This document shows, piece after piece, positions 1 through 8,582 of a stretch of DNA of 64,000 nucleotides (positions within the stretch are counted from its first letter, which is position 1; every line of letters begins with the position of its first letter). The DNA comes from Chryseobacterium taklimakanense (GTDB lineage Bacteria > Bacteroidota > Bacteroidia > Flavobacteriales > Weeksellaceae), in contig NZ_LT906465.1 of assembly GCF_900187185.1 (NCBI RefSeq), positions 124,001-188,000 of the forward strand. Direction: 5' to 3'. The notes under the pieces are model-generated. The model saw only the letters and a list, made by a program, of their open reading frames with translations, searched no databases and was not told where the DNA came from. The translations under genes and the position numbers were made by a program.

Positions 1-150
1 GCATTTGCCAACACCAATCCTGCAACTACAGTGCGGGAAGAGCTAATTTTTCCACCACCCCATCACAATCGTAGTTTTACGACATTTTTCAAAAAATATA
101 TTGTTTTCTAAAACTAATTTGTAATTTAGAACTCATAAAAAACATAAAAG
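1..150. other. Left edge, no gene recognised
   Basis: No coding sequence is supported here. Bases 31-41 (GTGCGGGAAGAGC-like) resemble 12027-12036 on the far side of the effector block, so the two stretches might be related flanks. The resemblance is short and only suggestive. The last 60 bases are AT-rich leader in front of the DUF4280 gene. Confidence 0.3.
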
Positions 151-633
151 ATGTCCAGTTCAGAACATGATAGCAAACACTTCATCATCCAAAAAGGAAA
201 AGCAATGTGTGATAAAGGAACTAAGTTTCCTAATTTCAAAGTAAGCAGTCACCAAAAACATTATTGGAATGATGAAGAAGGACAAGCTGATTATTTGGCT
301 GTTACAGAAGATGACATCCTGTTTAATCCTCCTGCTGTTCCTTTTGGAAATTGTTCTGTAAAAAATGGAAACCCTTGTGCATTTGCTCCTTCTGGAAAAT
401 GGACAAAAACTTATGATAAAGTAAAAGTAATGGGAAAAAGTTGTCTCACAGAAATTTCTGAGTTAATGTGTGCAACAGGAGGAAAAATAACCGTAATGCA
501 ACACGGACAAACTTCTGAGTTATCCAAGCAAAACATAAAAAATGCAGACCCGAGAGAAATGCATGTCTATAATCCGATTGTGAATTTTGAGGAGTTTCAA
601 GACAGTTTTAACGATGATGATGAATACGAATAA
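151..633 (+). CDS. DUF4280 PAAR-like spike protein
   Basis: 160 residues. The cysteine- and glycine-containing core (residues about 15-125, with NPPAVPFGNC, NGNPCAF and CLTEISELMCATGGKI) is the pattern of DUF4280 proteins, PAAR-like caps found with contractile injection systems including the Bacteroidota type VI system. Such caps sit on the spike tip and recruit effectors. The C-terminus is acidic (FNDDDEYE). It ends 12 bp before the first effector, so the two are probably co-transcribed. A 5'-truncated second copy lies at 8298-8570 in the same position relative to the third effector. No tube, sheath or VgrG gene is in the window, so assignment to a particular machine is inference. The ATG start at 151 follows an AT-rich leader. 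Confidence 0.8.
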   Translation: MSSSEHDSKHFIIQKGKAMCDKGTKFPNFKVSSHQKHYWNDEEGQADYLAVTEDDILFNPPAVPFGNCSVKNGNPCAFAPSGKWTKTYDKVKVMGKSCLTEISELMCATGGKITVMQHGQTSELSKQNIKNADPREMHVYNPIVNFEEFQDSFNDDDEYE

Positions 634-645
634 AAACACAAAACG

Positions 646-3012
646 ATGGCTAAAGGAGTAAAATCAATAACAGGAAATGCATCACCAGAAGTTGGTGAAA
701 AGAATTTCTATGAAGTTTCTTCATTTTATCAGGGAACAGTGATAAAAAATGAAAACGAAATAAAATGGAAATTATATACCCAACAAAGCTCAGGAAATTG
801 GAGGGAATTAAGAGGACCTCAAAAAACAGGAAAAAAAGTTCCCTTTTCTTTTCCCGAGAAATGGTTGGGTAAAAAACTTTTAATAGAAGCTTTTGTTTAT
901 AATCCTGAAATTAAATCTCCGCCTGGATTAATAGTTACACCGAAAACTGCAAAAATCCCGAGAATAAACAAAGTAGAACTTTTTTATGTGGACGATAAAA
1001 AAGGAAGTGTTTTCAGTTTTATGGAAAAACTGAGAGCAAGAGCTTATTGCGTAAATATGTTTTTAAAAGAATTAACTTTTACTCTTTGGGAGGATGATGT
1101 GAAAGGAGGAGGACACAATACGAGCAATAAACCTATAGACACTCTAAAAGCCAGAGTAGATAAAAACGGAGTTGCAGTTGTGGAATTTCCACTATCAAAA
1201 GCGATAATAAAAAAAGCGATGGAGGGAGAAGTGGATGTAAAACAGTTAGAGTTTTATGTAACTGTTGAATATTACAAAAACAAGAAACATGCAACGAAAA
1301 ATGTGGATGTAGATAATCCCAATCCTAAAGTACCCATTAATCCACCGAAGAAAACAGAACCAAAACAACCTCCGATAGCCAAAGGCTCACCTGCTGAAAG
1401 CAAGCCTAAATCCAAGAAAGAAGAAAAAGGAATCTTGGATAAGATTGAGGAAAAATGGGACGAACTTTGGGACTGGTGGGAAACCCCAGGAACCATAAAA
1501 AAAGAACAACAACCTACTGTACAAAAACCAGAAGGTAGAAGTGTAAGTATTGTACAAGAACCACCTGAAAAGAAAGAGGAGAAAGAAAAATGTTTCTGCA
1601 ATCGAGATTTTGAAGAAAAAGATGTTAGAAAACTTGTAAAATTATTAAAAGGAACTGAAACAATTTGGGAAGGACAAGCTCTAAAAGGAGGAAAAAGAGC
1701 AGAGTGTAATATTAGTGATAAAAGTTTTGGGACATTAACAAAAGAATTGAATAATGCAATTAAGAAATACAAAATAAATACTTGTGCTCAGAAAATGCAT
1801 TTTTTAGCGCAAGTTTGTGAAGAAACAGGAACTTTTGCTTTATCAGAAGAAACAAAAAGTAAATACGCTTCCAGCACAAGCGTTTATAAAGGTAGAGGGT
1901 TATTGCAATTAACTGGAGTTAAGAAAGAAGGAGAAGATTCTTATGATAGTCCAGGTCCATATAAAGATTACGCTGATTATAAAGGTGACCAACGTATTGT
2001 TAAAACACCTGAAATAGTAGCCAATAATGTACATTACTGTATCGATAGTGGTGCTTGGATTTGGAGTGTCAATAAAAAAATGACGAATAATCCTAAATCA
2101 GCGGCAATTATAAAATGGGGAAAGGAGACATTAGGTAAATCTTTAAATGAGCTTGCTGTTTATGTAGATAAATATTTGGAATTGATTTCTGTATTATTAA
2201 ATGGTCGAAATTCCGAAACCGGAATGCCAAATGGTTGGGCCATAAGACAAAGCAATTACAATACATTGAAAAATTTCTTTTTCATGTATGACAGATTTCA
2301 CGGTGATAATCATAAGCCAGCTGATGCTAAAGATATTGTTACCTATCATATCTATGCGAATGGCGAAATTGAAAAACATATTCCAAAATCAATTAAATCA
2401 GGATATGAGAAAAAATATGCATACATCTATCATGATAAATCAGGTAGTTTACATGAATTAGGAACGTATGATATTATTCCTACTCAAGTATATGGGGGAG
2501 TAAAAGGAACCAAGGTTAATCTAATCAATTTAGATAAAGTTAAAAAAAGTTATAAAAAAGAAAATTATCAGTATACTTTTAATGTAGATTCTCCAAGAAA
2601 ATATGTAAATGAAAAGACATTAGCAAGTATTTTTGGAGCAATGTTAGAAGTTAACTACAATGATATTAGTTGTAACGGGTTTAGTCATCCTGACGGTTCT
2701 TCAAAACCAAGCGTCAGTCATATAAATGGTAATAATGGTGATTTTAAATATTTAAGAAAAGATAAAAAATTAATGTTTGGGGATGGAACAAGTTTAGATA
2801 TAAGTGCTAATCCTGATATGCTTGATGATGTTAGACAAAATAAATGGAATGATGCACTATATAAATTCGGATGGAAAAGTATGTTAGGATGGACATATAA
2901 AAGAAACGGGAAAGTGAATTATCTTAATCATCTGCCTAAAAACACAAAAAACCATCACCACCATCTACATGTACAAGGATATAAACCAAGCTTTAAAGAA
3001 ATAAAAAAATGA
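646..3012 (+). CDS. Effector A: shared N-region + GH19-like + LAS metallopeptidase
   Basis: 788 residues, modular. Residues 1-100 and about 105-215 form two conserved segments shared with the other two effectors. Residues about 220-310 are a Pro/Lys/Glu-rich linker containing a Trp-rich patch (WDELWDWWE). Residues about 316-545 look like a GH19 chitinase/muramidase: FLAQVCEETG near 380 and GRGLLQLT near 416. The usual His before the catalytic Glu is Glu here. The C-terminus (about 560-788) has S-x-H-x-x-G-x-x-x-D near 690 and HHHLHVQGY near 770, the zinc signature of LAS (M15-like) peptidoglycan peptidases. A cargo attacking both glycan and peptide of rival cell walls is inferred. No signal peptide is visible, fitting delivery by a spike. 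The stop overlaps the next lipoprotein start by 4 bp. Confidence 0.75.
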   Translation: MAKGVKSITGNASPEVGEKNFYEVSSFYQGTVIKNENEIKWKLYTQQSSGNWRELRGPQKTGKKVPFSFPEKWLGKKLLIEAFVYNPEIKSPPGLIVTPKTAKIPRINKVELFYVDDKKGSVFSFMEKLRARAYCVNMFLKELTFTLWEDDVKGGGHNTSNKPIDTLKARVDKNGVAVVEFPLSKAIIKKAMEGEVDVKQLEFYVTVEYYKNKKHATKNVDVDNPNPKVPINPPKKTEPKQPPIAKGSPAESKPKSKKEEKGILDKIEEKWDELWDWWETPGTIKKEQQPTVQKPEGRSVSIVQEPPEKKEEKEKCFCNRDFEEKDVRKLVKLLKGTETIWEGQALKGGKRAECNISDKSFGTLTKELNNAIKKYKINTCAQKMHFLAQVCEETGTFALSEETKSKYASSTSVYKGRGLLQLTGVKKEGEDSYDSPGPYKDYADYKGDQRIVKTPEIVANNVHYCIDSGAWIWSVNKKMTNNPKSAAIIKWGKETLGKSLNELAVYVDKYLELISVLLNGRNSETGMPNGWAIRQSNYNTLKNFFFMYDRFHGDNHKPADAKDIVTYHIYANGEIEKHIPKSIKSGYEKKYAYIYHDKSGSLHELGTYDIIPTQVYGGVKGTKVNLINLDKVKKSYKKENYQYTFNVDSPRKYVNEKTLASIFGAMLEVNYNDISCNGFSHPDGSSKPSVSHINGNNGDFKYLRKDKKLMFGDGTSLDISANPDMLDDVRQNKWNDALYKFGWKSMLGWTYKRNGKVNYLNHLPKNTKNHHHHLHVQGYKPSFKEIKK

Positions 3013-3653
3013 AAAATATAATTATCGGTATACTTCTTACGCTCATTTCGTGCAAGGAAAATACTCAAAAAAGAAATAATTCTAGTTCCGAAAAAGATAA
3101 CAAAACTGAAAATTTAAAGACTGTGGAAAATAAACTACCATATACATATGAAGATGTAAAAAAATATTATAAAACTAATTCAGATTCTACTAATTACATC
3201 GTTGCTGTGCCCGAAAAAAAACTGGTTAATTTTAATTCAGAAGAGATTTTATTTCCGATAAAAGAAAATGACTTTGAAATAAAACCAAAAATAACTGACA
3301 AATATTTTTCAATAGAAACCTTCAATTTTCAGAATAATATTTCTTGTAAATTGATAATATATAATACTTATGGAGAGAATGATTCTAAAATATTGAACGT
3401 TCAGTTAAATAGTTATAAGGAAGGAATATTAGTAGATCAATTATTGTTGGATTGCAGATTTGCATTTGAAAACCAATATTATAGAACTTTTTCCATAAAC
3501 AAAGATAAGACCATAGAATTAGTTAAATACTCTATAAACAGTTTGGAGTATAATGAGACTGGAGACATTGTTGGAGAAAAAGATACTCCAGATATAAATA
3601 AAGAAAATTACTTATATGTAATAGATAACGAAGGAAAGTTTGTAAAGAAATAA
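3009..3653 (+). CDS. Lipoprotein, probable immunity protein for effector A
   Basis: 214 residues starting with a short hydrophobic stretch and an SPII lipobox (LTLISCKE), so the mature protein should be an envelope lipoprotein. The rest is Lys/Asn/Glu-rich with no domain I recognise. Its start overlaps the effector stop (ATGA), so translation is coupled. A periplasm-facing lipoprotein encoded directly behind a wall-degrading effector is the expected arrangement for an immunity protein, but this role rests on position alone. The same position is filled by unrelated lipoproteins after the other two effectors, as expected if each immunity protein matches its own effector C-terminus. Confidence 0.6.
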   Translation: MKNIIIGILLTLISCKENTQKRNNSSSEKDNKTENLKTVENKLPYTYEDVKKYYKTNSDSTNYIVAVPEKKLVNFNSEEILFPIKENDFEIKPKITDKYFSIETFNFQNNISCKLIIYNTYGENDSKILNVQLNSYKEGILVDQLLLDCRFAFENQYYRTFSINKDKTIELVKYSINSLEYNETGDIVGEKDTPDINKENYLYVIDNEGKFVKK

Positions 3654-3682
3654 AGACAAAAACAAATTATGATTATTTTATC

Positions 3683-4282
3683 ATGAAAAACACCATTTTT
3701 ACATTTTTCGCAATTTTAGTAATATTTTTTGGTATTTGTTCTAAACAAAGTAAAAACACTTTGTCTCATGGAAACCAAATTTCAAATATCTTCTTTGGCG
3801 ATTCAGAATTGGCAAAAAAGGATTATTTCAAAACTTTGGTTGCTGGAAATGAAGTTTTTTTACTAAAAAAACAAAATGAAAAATATCAGAAAGTTTATTC
3901 TAATTTTAAAGATTATTCCTATTCTTTATCTAAAGATATTACAATCAAATTGATAAAAGAAGGATTACCAAATAAAAAAAATATAAAAATAAATTTATAT
4001 ACTTATAAAGGAAAAGACAAAATAGATTCTGTTCAATTTTACAGAAACATTTCGGGAGAAGGTTTCGGAAAATATAACTGTTTATCTTATTTTGATAAGA
4101 AAACTAATAAAATTTGGCAGATACAATATTTTCCTTCAAATCCTTTAAGAGATGATTCTCCATGCATAATTTCTTACTCAGAAAATAATATAACGTTTGA
4201 TGGTAGAATTAAATCCGATTCGTTGCATTATTTAGATGAATCTTTGGATGTTGAAATGGAGAAGTATAATCTTTATTATTAA
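3683..4282 (+). CDS. Secreted or lipoprotein of unknown function, possible second immunity gene
   Basis: 199 residues with a hydrophobic N-terminus ending in FFGICSK. Cysteine at the end of the signal suggests a lipoprotein, although Ile at -1 is atypical for a lipobox. No domain recognised. It is tandem to the preceding lipoprotein (29 bp gap) and ahead of a broken stretch where a rearrangement has happened. It may be a second immunity gene for effector A, or the orphaned partner of an effector lost in that rearrangement. Very AT-rich like its neighbours. Confidence 0.5.
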   Translation: MKNTIFTFFAILVIFFGICSKQSKNTLSHGNQISNIFFGDSELAKKDYFKTLVAGNEVFLLKKQNEKYQKVYSNFKDYSYSLSKDITIKLIKEGLPNKKNIKINLYTYKGKDKIDSVQFYRNISGEGFGKYNCLSYFDKKTNKIWQIQYFPSNPLRDDSPCIISYSENNITFDGRIKSDSLHYLDESLDVEMEKYNLYY

Positions 4283-4386
4283 GTTTAATTAAAATAATAT
4301 GCTATATCTTTTTTTTATTTGGTTTTTGATAATGAAAACAAATAAATCTTATATTTGTTTCAATTATTAACCAAAAACACAAATTT

Positions 4387-4449
4387 ATGTCATCAACATC
4401 AGAAGTAGGACACGCTAAAAATGTAGCGAACTTCCAAGATTTAATTAGT

Positions 4450-4464
<15 letters not shown>
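4387..4464 (+). pseudogene. 5' stub of a gene cut by an insertion sequence
   Basis: A 25-codon open stretch beginning MSSTSEVGHAKNVANF and running into unrelated sequence after about residue 21. The opening resembles the N-terminus of small flavobacterial hypothetical proteins that I recall starting with GHAKNVANF. The remainder appears to have been displaced by the insertion that begins near 4450. The 4283-4557 interval holds only this stub and the transposon left end. Confidence 0.4.
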
Positions 4465-5079
<615 letters not shown>

Positions 5080-5142
5080 TAAAAACTTTTAATAGAAGCT
5101 TTTGTTTATAATCCTGAAATTAAATCTCCGCCTGGATTAATA

Positions 5143-6993
5143 GTGATTCCAAAATCTGCAAAAATCCCGAAAATAAACAAAGTGGAACTTTTTTATGTCG
5201 ATGATAAAAAAGGAAGTGTTTTTAGTTTCATGGAAAAACTAAGAGCAAGAGCTTATTGCGTAAATATGTTTTTAAAAGAATTAACTTTTACACTTTGGGA
5301 GGATGATGTGAAAGGAGGCGGACACAACACGAACAATAAACCTATAGACACTCTAAAAGCCAGAGTAGATAAAAACGGAGTTGCAGTTGTGGAATTTCCG
5401 CTATCCAAAGCGATGATGAAAAAAGCAATGGAAGGAGAAGTGGATGTAAAACAATTAGAGTTTTATGTAACGGTGGAATATTACAAAAACAAGAAACATG
5501 CAACGAAAAATGTGGATGTAGATAATCCCAATCCTAAAGTACCCATTAATCCACCGAAGAAAACAGAACCAAAACAACCGCCAAAAGCAAAAGGTTCGCC
5601 TGCAGAAAACAAACCCAAATCCAAAAAAGAGGAAAAGGGAATTTTGGATAAAATAGAAGAAAAATGGGACGAGCTTTGGGATTGGTGGGAAATTCCAGGA
5701 ACAATTAAAAAAGAACAACCTCCAACTGTTCAAAAACCGAAGGGTAGGTCGCCTGCTGTTGTCAAAGAACCACCATTACAAAAAATAGAAGAATCAAAAA
5801 AAGGAGATTGTTTTTGTAACAGAGATTTTACTCCAGAAGAGTTCACAAAAATAATACATGATTTGCGAGATAGTGAGACTGGAGTTAAAAGAGATAGTGG
5901 ATATAATTTATTTGCTGCTTACAATTGTCCTTTGCCTATAAGTGACAGGACAATTGAAAAATTAAGAAATAAGATTAACAATCTTTTTAGAGAATATGAT
6001 ATTAATACATGCATAAGAAAAATACATTTTCTTGCTCAAGTTTATCATGAAACAGATCGATTTAGAACGACTTTAGAGTATGCTACTAAAAAAAGCTATA
6101 AACCATATTTTGGTAGAGGTCTAATGCAATTGACTTGGGAATCTAATTACAAAATTTATAAGCATTATAGTGGTGTTGATTGTATTTCTAATTATGGACA
6201 GATAGCAAGCAATTTTGATCTTGTTTGTGATTCAGCTGGATGGTATTGGAAACAAGGAAAGGTATTAAGTGTCGGAAGACGTTGGAGAGGTCCATCTGAT
6301 GCACCAACATACGTTAAGGCGCAAAATCCAGATTATCCGAAAACGACCATTACTTGGAATGATGGGGATGATAAAATCAAGAAATATGGTACTGTTAATT
6401 TGGGGTTGATTGCAGATGATGATAAAGTTGATTTAATAAGTTATTTAGTTAATGGAGGTGCAAATGGTCTTCAGGAAAGACGGAATTATGTATTTACCTT
6501 GAAATCAATTTTCAAATATCCACAAGAATGTGTTAATAAAAAAACGTCCAAAAATGAAACCAGCTCAACACCTAATGATAAGGTGACAATAAGACTTGTA
6601 AGAAAATGGGAGACTAGCAATTCTACTATTGGAGAATTCACTATTGATAATACTGACATTAAAGGTTATTTTTTGGAAGAAAAAGGACCAGATACAACAG
6701 TGTCAGGAATTGAACAACGTGTGCCAATTGGAACATATAATTTAGAATGGCATTCTGGGAGTAAAATAAAGAAAGGATTGAAATTATATAATGATGTTGT
6801 ATCAAAATCACGAGCAATATTAATTCATTCAGGAAATACTGCTAATGACACTGAAGGTTGTTTAATAGCAGGATCTTCTAAATCAAAAGATTTTGTTGGA
6901 GGTAGTAGAGCCAAATTGAAAGAGATATTTGACTATGTTGAAGAAATTGGAATTGAAGGATCTAAAATAATAATAACTCAAGCATATGAATAA
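5143..6993 (+). CDS. Effector B: N-terminally truncated GH19-like + DUF5675
   Basis: 616 residues from a GTG at 5143. The homologous frame extends further up to 5083 but is closed by TAA at 5080, because the run at 5081-5085 has five A instead of the six in copies A and C. The start is therefore forced and the first ~100 residues of the family are missing. The rest matches effector A from IPKINKVELF through the linker. The GH19-like domain (about 225-455) has FLAQVYHET and GRGLMQLT. Residues about 480-605 look like DUF5675 (TIGEF, RVPIGTYNLE, ILIHSGNTANDTEGCL), a fold often fused to phage- or toxin-associated wall enzymes. Without the N-terminal region it may not be delivered, so it could be decaying or a recombination donor. 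Its stop overlaps the next gene. Confidence 0.65.
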   Translation: MIPKSAKIPKINKVELFYVDDKKGSVFSFMEKLRARAYCVNMFLKELTFTLWEDDVKGGGHNTNNKPIDTLKARVDKNGVAVVEFPLSKAMMKKAMEGEVDVKQLEFYVTVEYYKNKKHATKNVDVDNPNPKVPINPPKKTEPKQPPKAKGSPAENKPKSKKEEKGILDKIEEKWDELWDWWEIPGTIKKEQPPTVQKPKGRSPAVVKEPPLQKIEESKKGDCFCNRDFTPEEFTKIIHDLRDSETGVKRDSGYNLFAAYNCPLPISDRTIEKLRNKINNLFREYDINTCIRKIHFLAQVYHETDRFRTTLEYATKKSYKPYFGRGLMQLTWESNYKIYKHYSGVDCISNYGQIASNFDLVCDSAGWYWKQGKVLSVGRRWRGPSDAPTYVKAQNPDYPKTTITWNDGDDKIKKYGTVNLGLIADDDKVDLISYLVNGGANGLQERRNYVFTLKSIFKYPQECVNKKTSKNETSSTPNDKVTIRLVRKWETSNSTIGEFTIDNTDIKGYFLEEKGPDTTVSGIEQRVPIGTYNLEWHSGSKIKKGLKLYNDVVSKSRAILIHSGNTANDTEGCLIAGSSKSKDFVGGSRAKLKEIFDYVEEIGIEGSKIIITQAYE

Positions 6994-8230
6994 ATTTTTG
7001 TTGGTACTTTTTTTTGTACTATTATCTTGTAAGGGAAACTCGCAAGAAGAAAATAAAGCAAATAAAATAGAAGATCTAAAAGCTTCATTTTTAAGTAAAA
7101 ATGAAGCGGAATTTCTCAATAACTTTCCTAAAACATTTGTAGTTTTTAATGATACTTTTGGTTGGGATGAAGTTAAAAATTCCCAAGAACCATTATATAA
7201 TGATGCTAATAAATATATTGATTACTGGTTTTCATTATTGCAAAAATCAAAATATAAAAAGTATGAATCACAAATTATCAGTATTTCTAAAGAAGGTAAA
7301 TGGGATGCAGATGCAATTGAATACTTTAGAAAAAGTGCTGTAAATTATATAAAAAAAGAGAATAAATATGATTTAATAAACTCTTTAAATAATGAAGATG
7401 CTAAGTCTGTACTTAATTTTTTTTATGGTTCTCCAAGTCCTATATTCGATGCTATATTTTTTAAAAATTTAGATAATGAAAAAAAAATTATTGTAAAAAA
7501 AATGCTTTCAAACAACATTTCAGAAGACAAAAAAAGAGGTACTTTTTCTACATATGAAAATAATAACAATTTTTTTATAAAAACTTTTGATGTAAATAAG
7601 GATGGGGTTTTAGATAAAATCGTTAGCAATAAACCTTATCAAGAAAACACTGATTTGTTTGTCTTTTATGGAAACAAAGAAAACGATTATCAATTAGTTT
7701 TAGAAACCATCAATTTTTCTGAAGATGGAGGCAATATTATTGAAAGCATATATCCGATAACAAATGAAAAAGGGTTTATGGTAAAAACTTATTTTCCTGA
7801 TAGGGGTTATTATGAGAAAGAATATTATATTATTCCACAAAATAATAATTGGATACTCAGAAATATTATTTACAAAACAATGTCTGACGTTTCTGAAAAT
7901 GCAGTAAAATACATCTGTGATGTTAAACAGAATATTGATATTACGAAGTCAAATTGGAGTGATAAAATAAATGAAATTCCCGAAGAGAACGAAAGAAATA
8001 AAAAGTGCAGAATTGAAAACAATTCAAATGAAAATAAACAATATTTCATTCAAGACTCTGATGGTTATACTAATCTCAGAAAAGATAAAACCTCAACTTC
8101 TGAAATTTTACAAAAAATAAAATCAGGAGAACATATTGAGGTTTTAGATAATACAGGCGATTGGTTTCTAATTAAAACCAAAGAAGGAAAAGAAGGTTAT
8201 GTTCATAAAAGCAGAATAAAAACAGAATAA
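6986..8230 (+). CDS. Lipoprotein with C-terminal SH3 domain, probable immunity protein for effector B
   Basis: 414 residues. Signal peptide with lipobox LLSCKG, then a long Lys/Asn-rich middle part of unknown fold with a VNKDGVLDKIVSNKPY segment resembling FG-GAP/calcium-type loops. Residues about 350-414 form a bacterial SH3-like domain (GYTNLRKDKTSTSEIL, GDWFLIKTKEGKEGYVHKS). SH3b domains commonly bind peptidoglycan, which would suit an immunity protein that shields the wall. It overlaps effector B by 8 bp. The gene is intact although its effector has lost its 5' end, which fits selection to keep protection. Confidence 0.6.
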   Translation: MNKFLLVLFFVLLSCKGNSQEENKANKIEDLKASFLSKNEAEFLNNFPKTFVVFNDTFGWDEVKNSQEPLYNDANKYIDYWFSLLQKSKYKKYESQIISISKEGKWDADAIEYFRKSAVNYIKKENKYDLINSLNNEDAKSVLNFFYGSPSPIFDAIFFKNLDNEKKIIVKKMLSNNISEDKKRGTFSTYENNNNFFIKTFDVNKDGVLDKIVSNKPYQENTDLFVFYGNKENDYQLVLETINFSEDGGNIIESIYPITNEKGFMVKTYFPDRGYYEKEYYIIPQNNNWILRNIIYKTMSDVSENAVKYICDVKQNIDITKSNWSDKINEIPEENERNKKCRIENNSNENKQYFIQDSDGYTNLRKDKTSTSEILQKIKSGEHIEVLDNTGDWFLIKTKEGKEGYVHKSRIKTE

Positions 8231-8231
8231 T

Positions 8232-8260
8232 AAAAAAGCACTTTATGTGCTTTTTCTTTT
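8232..8260 (+). terminator. Rho-independent terminator after the effector B unit
   Basis: AAAAAGCAC and GTGCTTTTT arms around a TTTAT loop, followed by a T-rich run. It lies directly after the lipoprotein stop. Confidence 0.7.
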
Positions 8261-8297
8261 ATCAAAAGTAGTCGTTCTTTGAAATAAATCGTTAGAT

Positions 8298-8570
8298 AAA
8301 AACGGAAATCCCTGTGCATTTGCACCCGCAGGAAAATGGACAAAAACCTATGACAAAGTAAAAGTGATGGGCAAAAGTTGTCTCACAGAAATTTCTCAAT
8401 TGATGTGTGCAACAGGAGGAAAAATAACCGTAATACAACACGGACAAACTTCTGAGTTATCCAAGCAAAACATAAAAAATGCAGACCCGAGAGAAATGCA
8501 TGTTAACAATCCGATTGTGAATTTTGAAGAGTTTCAAGACAGTTTTAACGATGATGATGAATACGAATAA
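8298..8570 (+). pseudogene. 5'-truncated second DUF4280 gene
   Basis: From 8298 the sequence matches the DUF4280 gene from its codons for KNGNPCAFAP to the stop, with the same acidic C-terminus (FNDDDEYE). The first ~70 codons are missing. A TGA at 8280 closes the frame upstream and only a GTG at 8364 could restart it. The 12-bp spacing to the following effector is kept. It is the residue of a duplication of the whole cap-effector-immunity unit. A short C-terminal peptide could still be made, but a functional spike tip is unlikely. Confidence 0.75.
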
Positions 8571-8582
8571 AAACACAAAACG

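Noticed and set aside
1272-1772. Long antisense frame in effector A (and equivalents in effectors B and C)
   Set aside because: Product of Lys/Pro/Glu-rich linker read backwards; Phe/Leu-rich, no start context.
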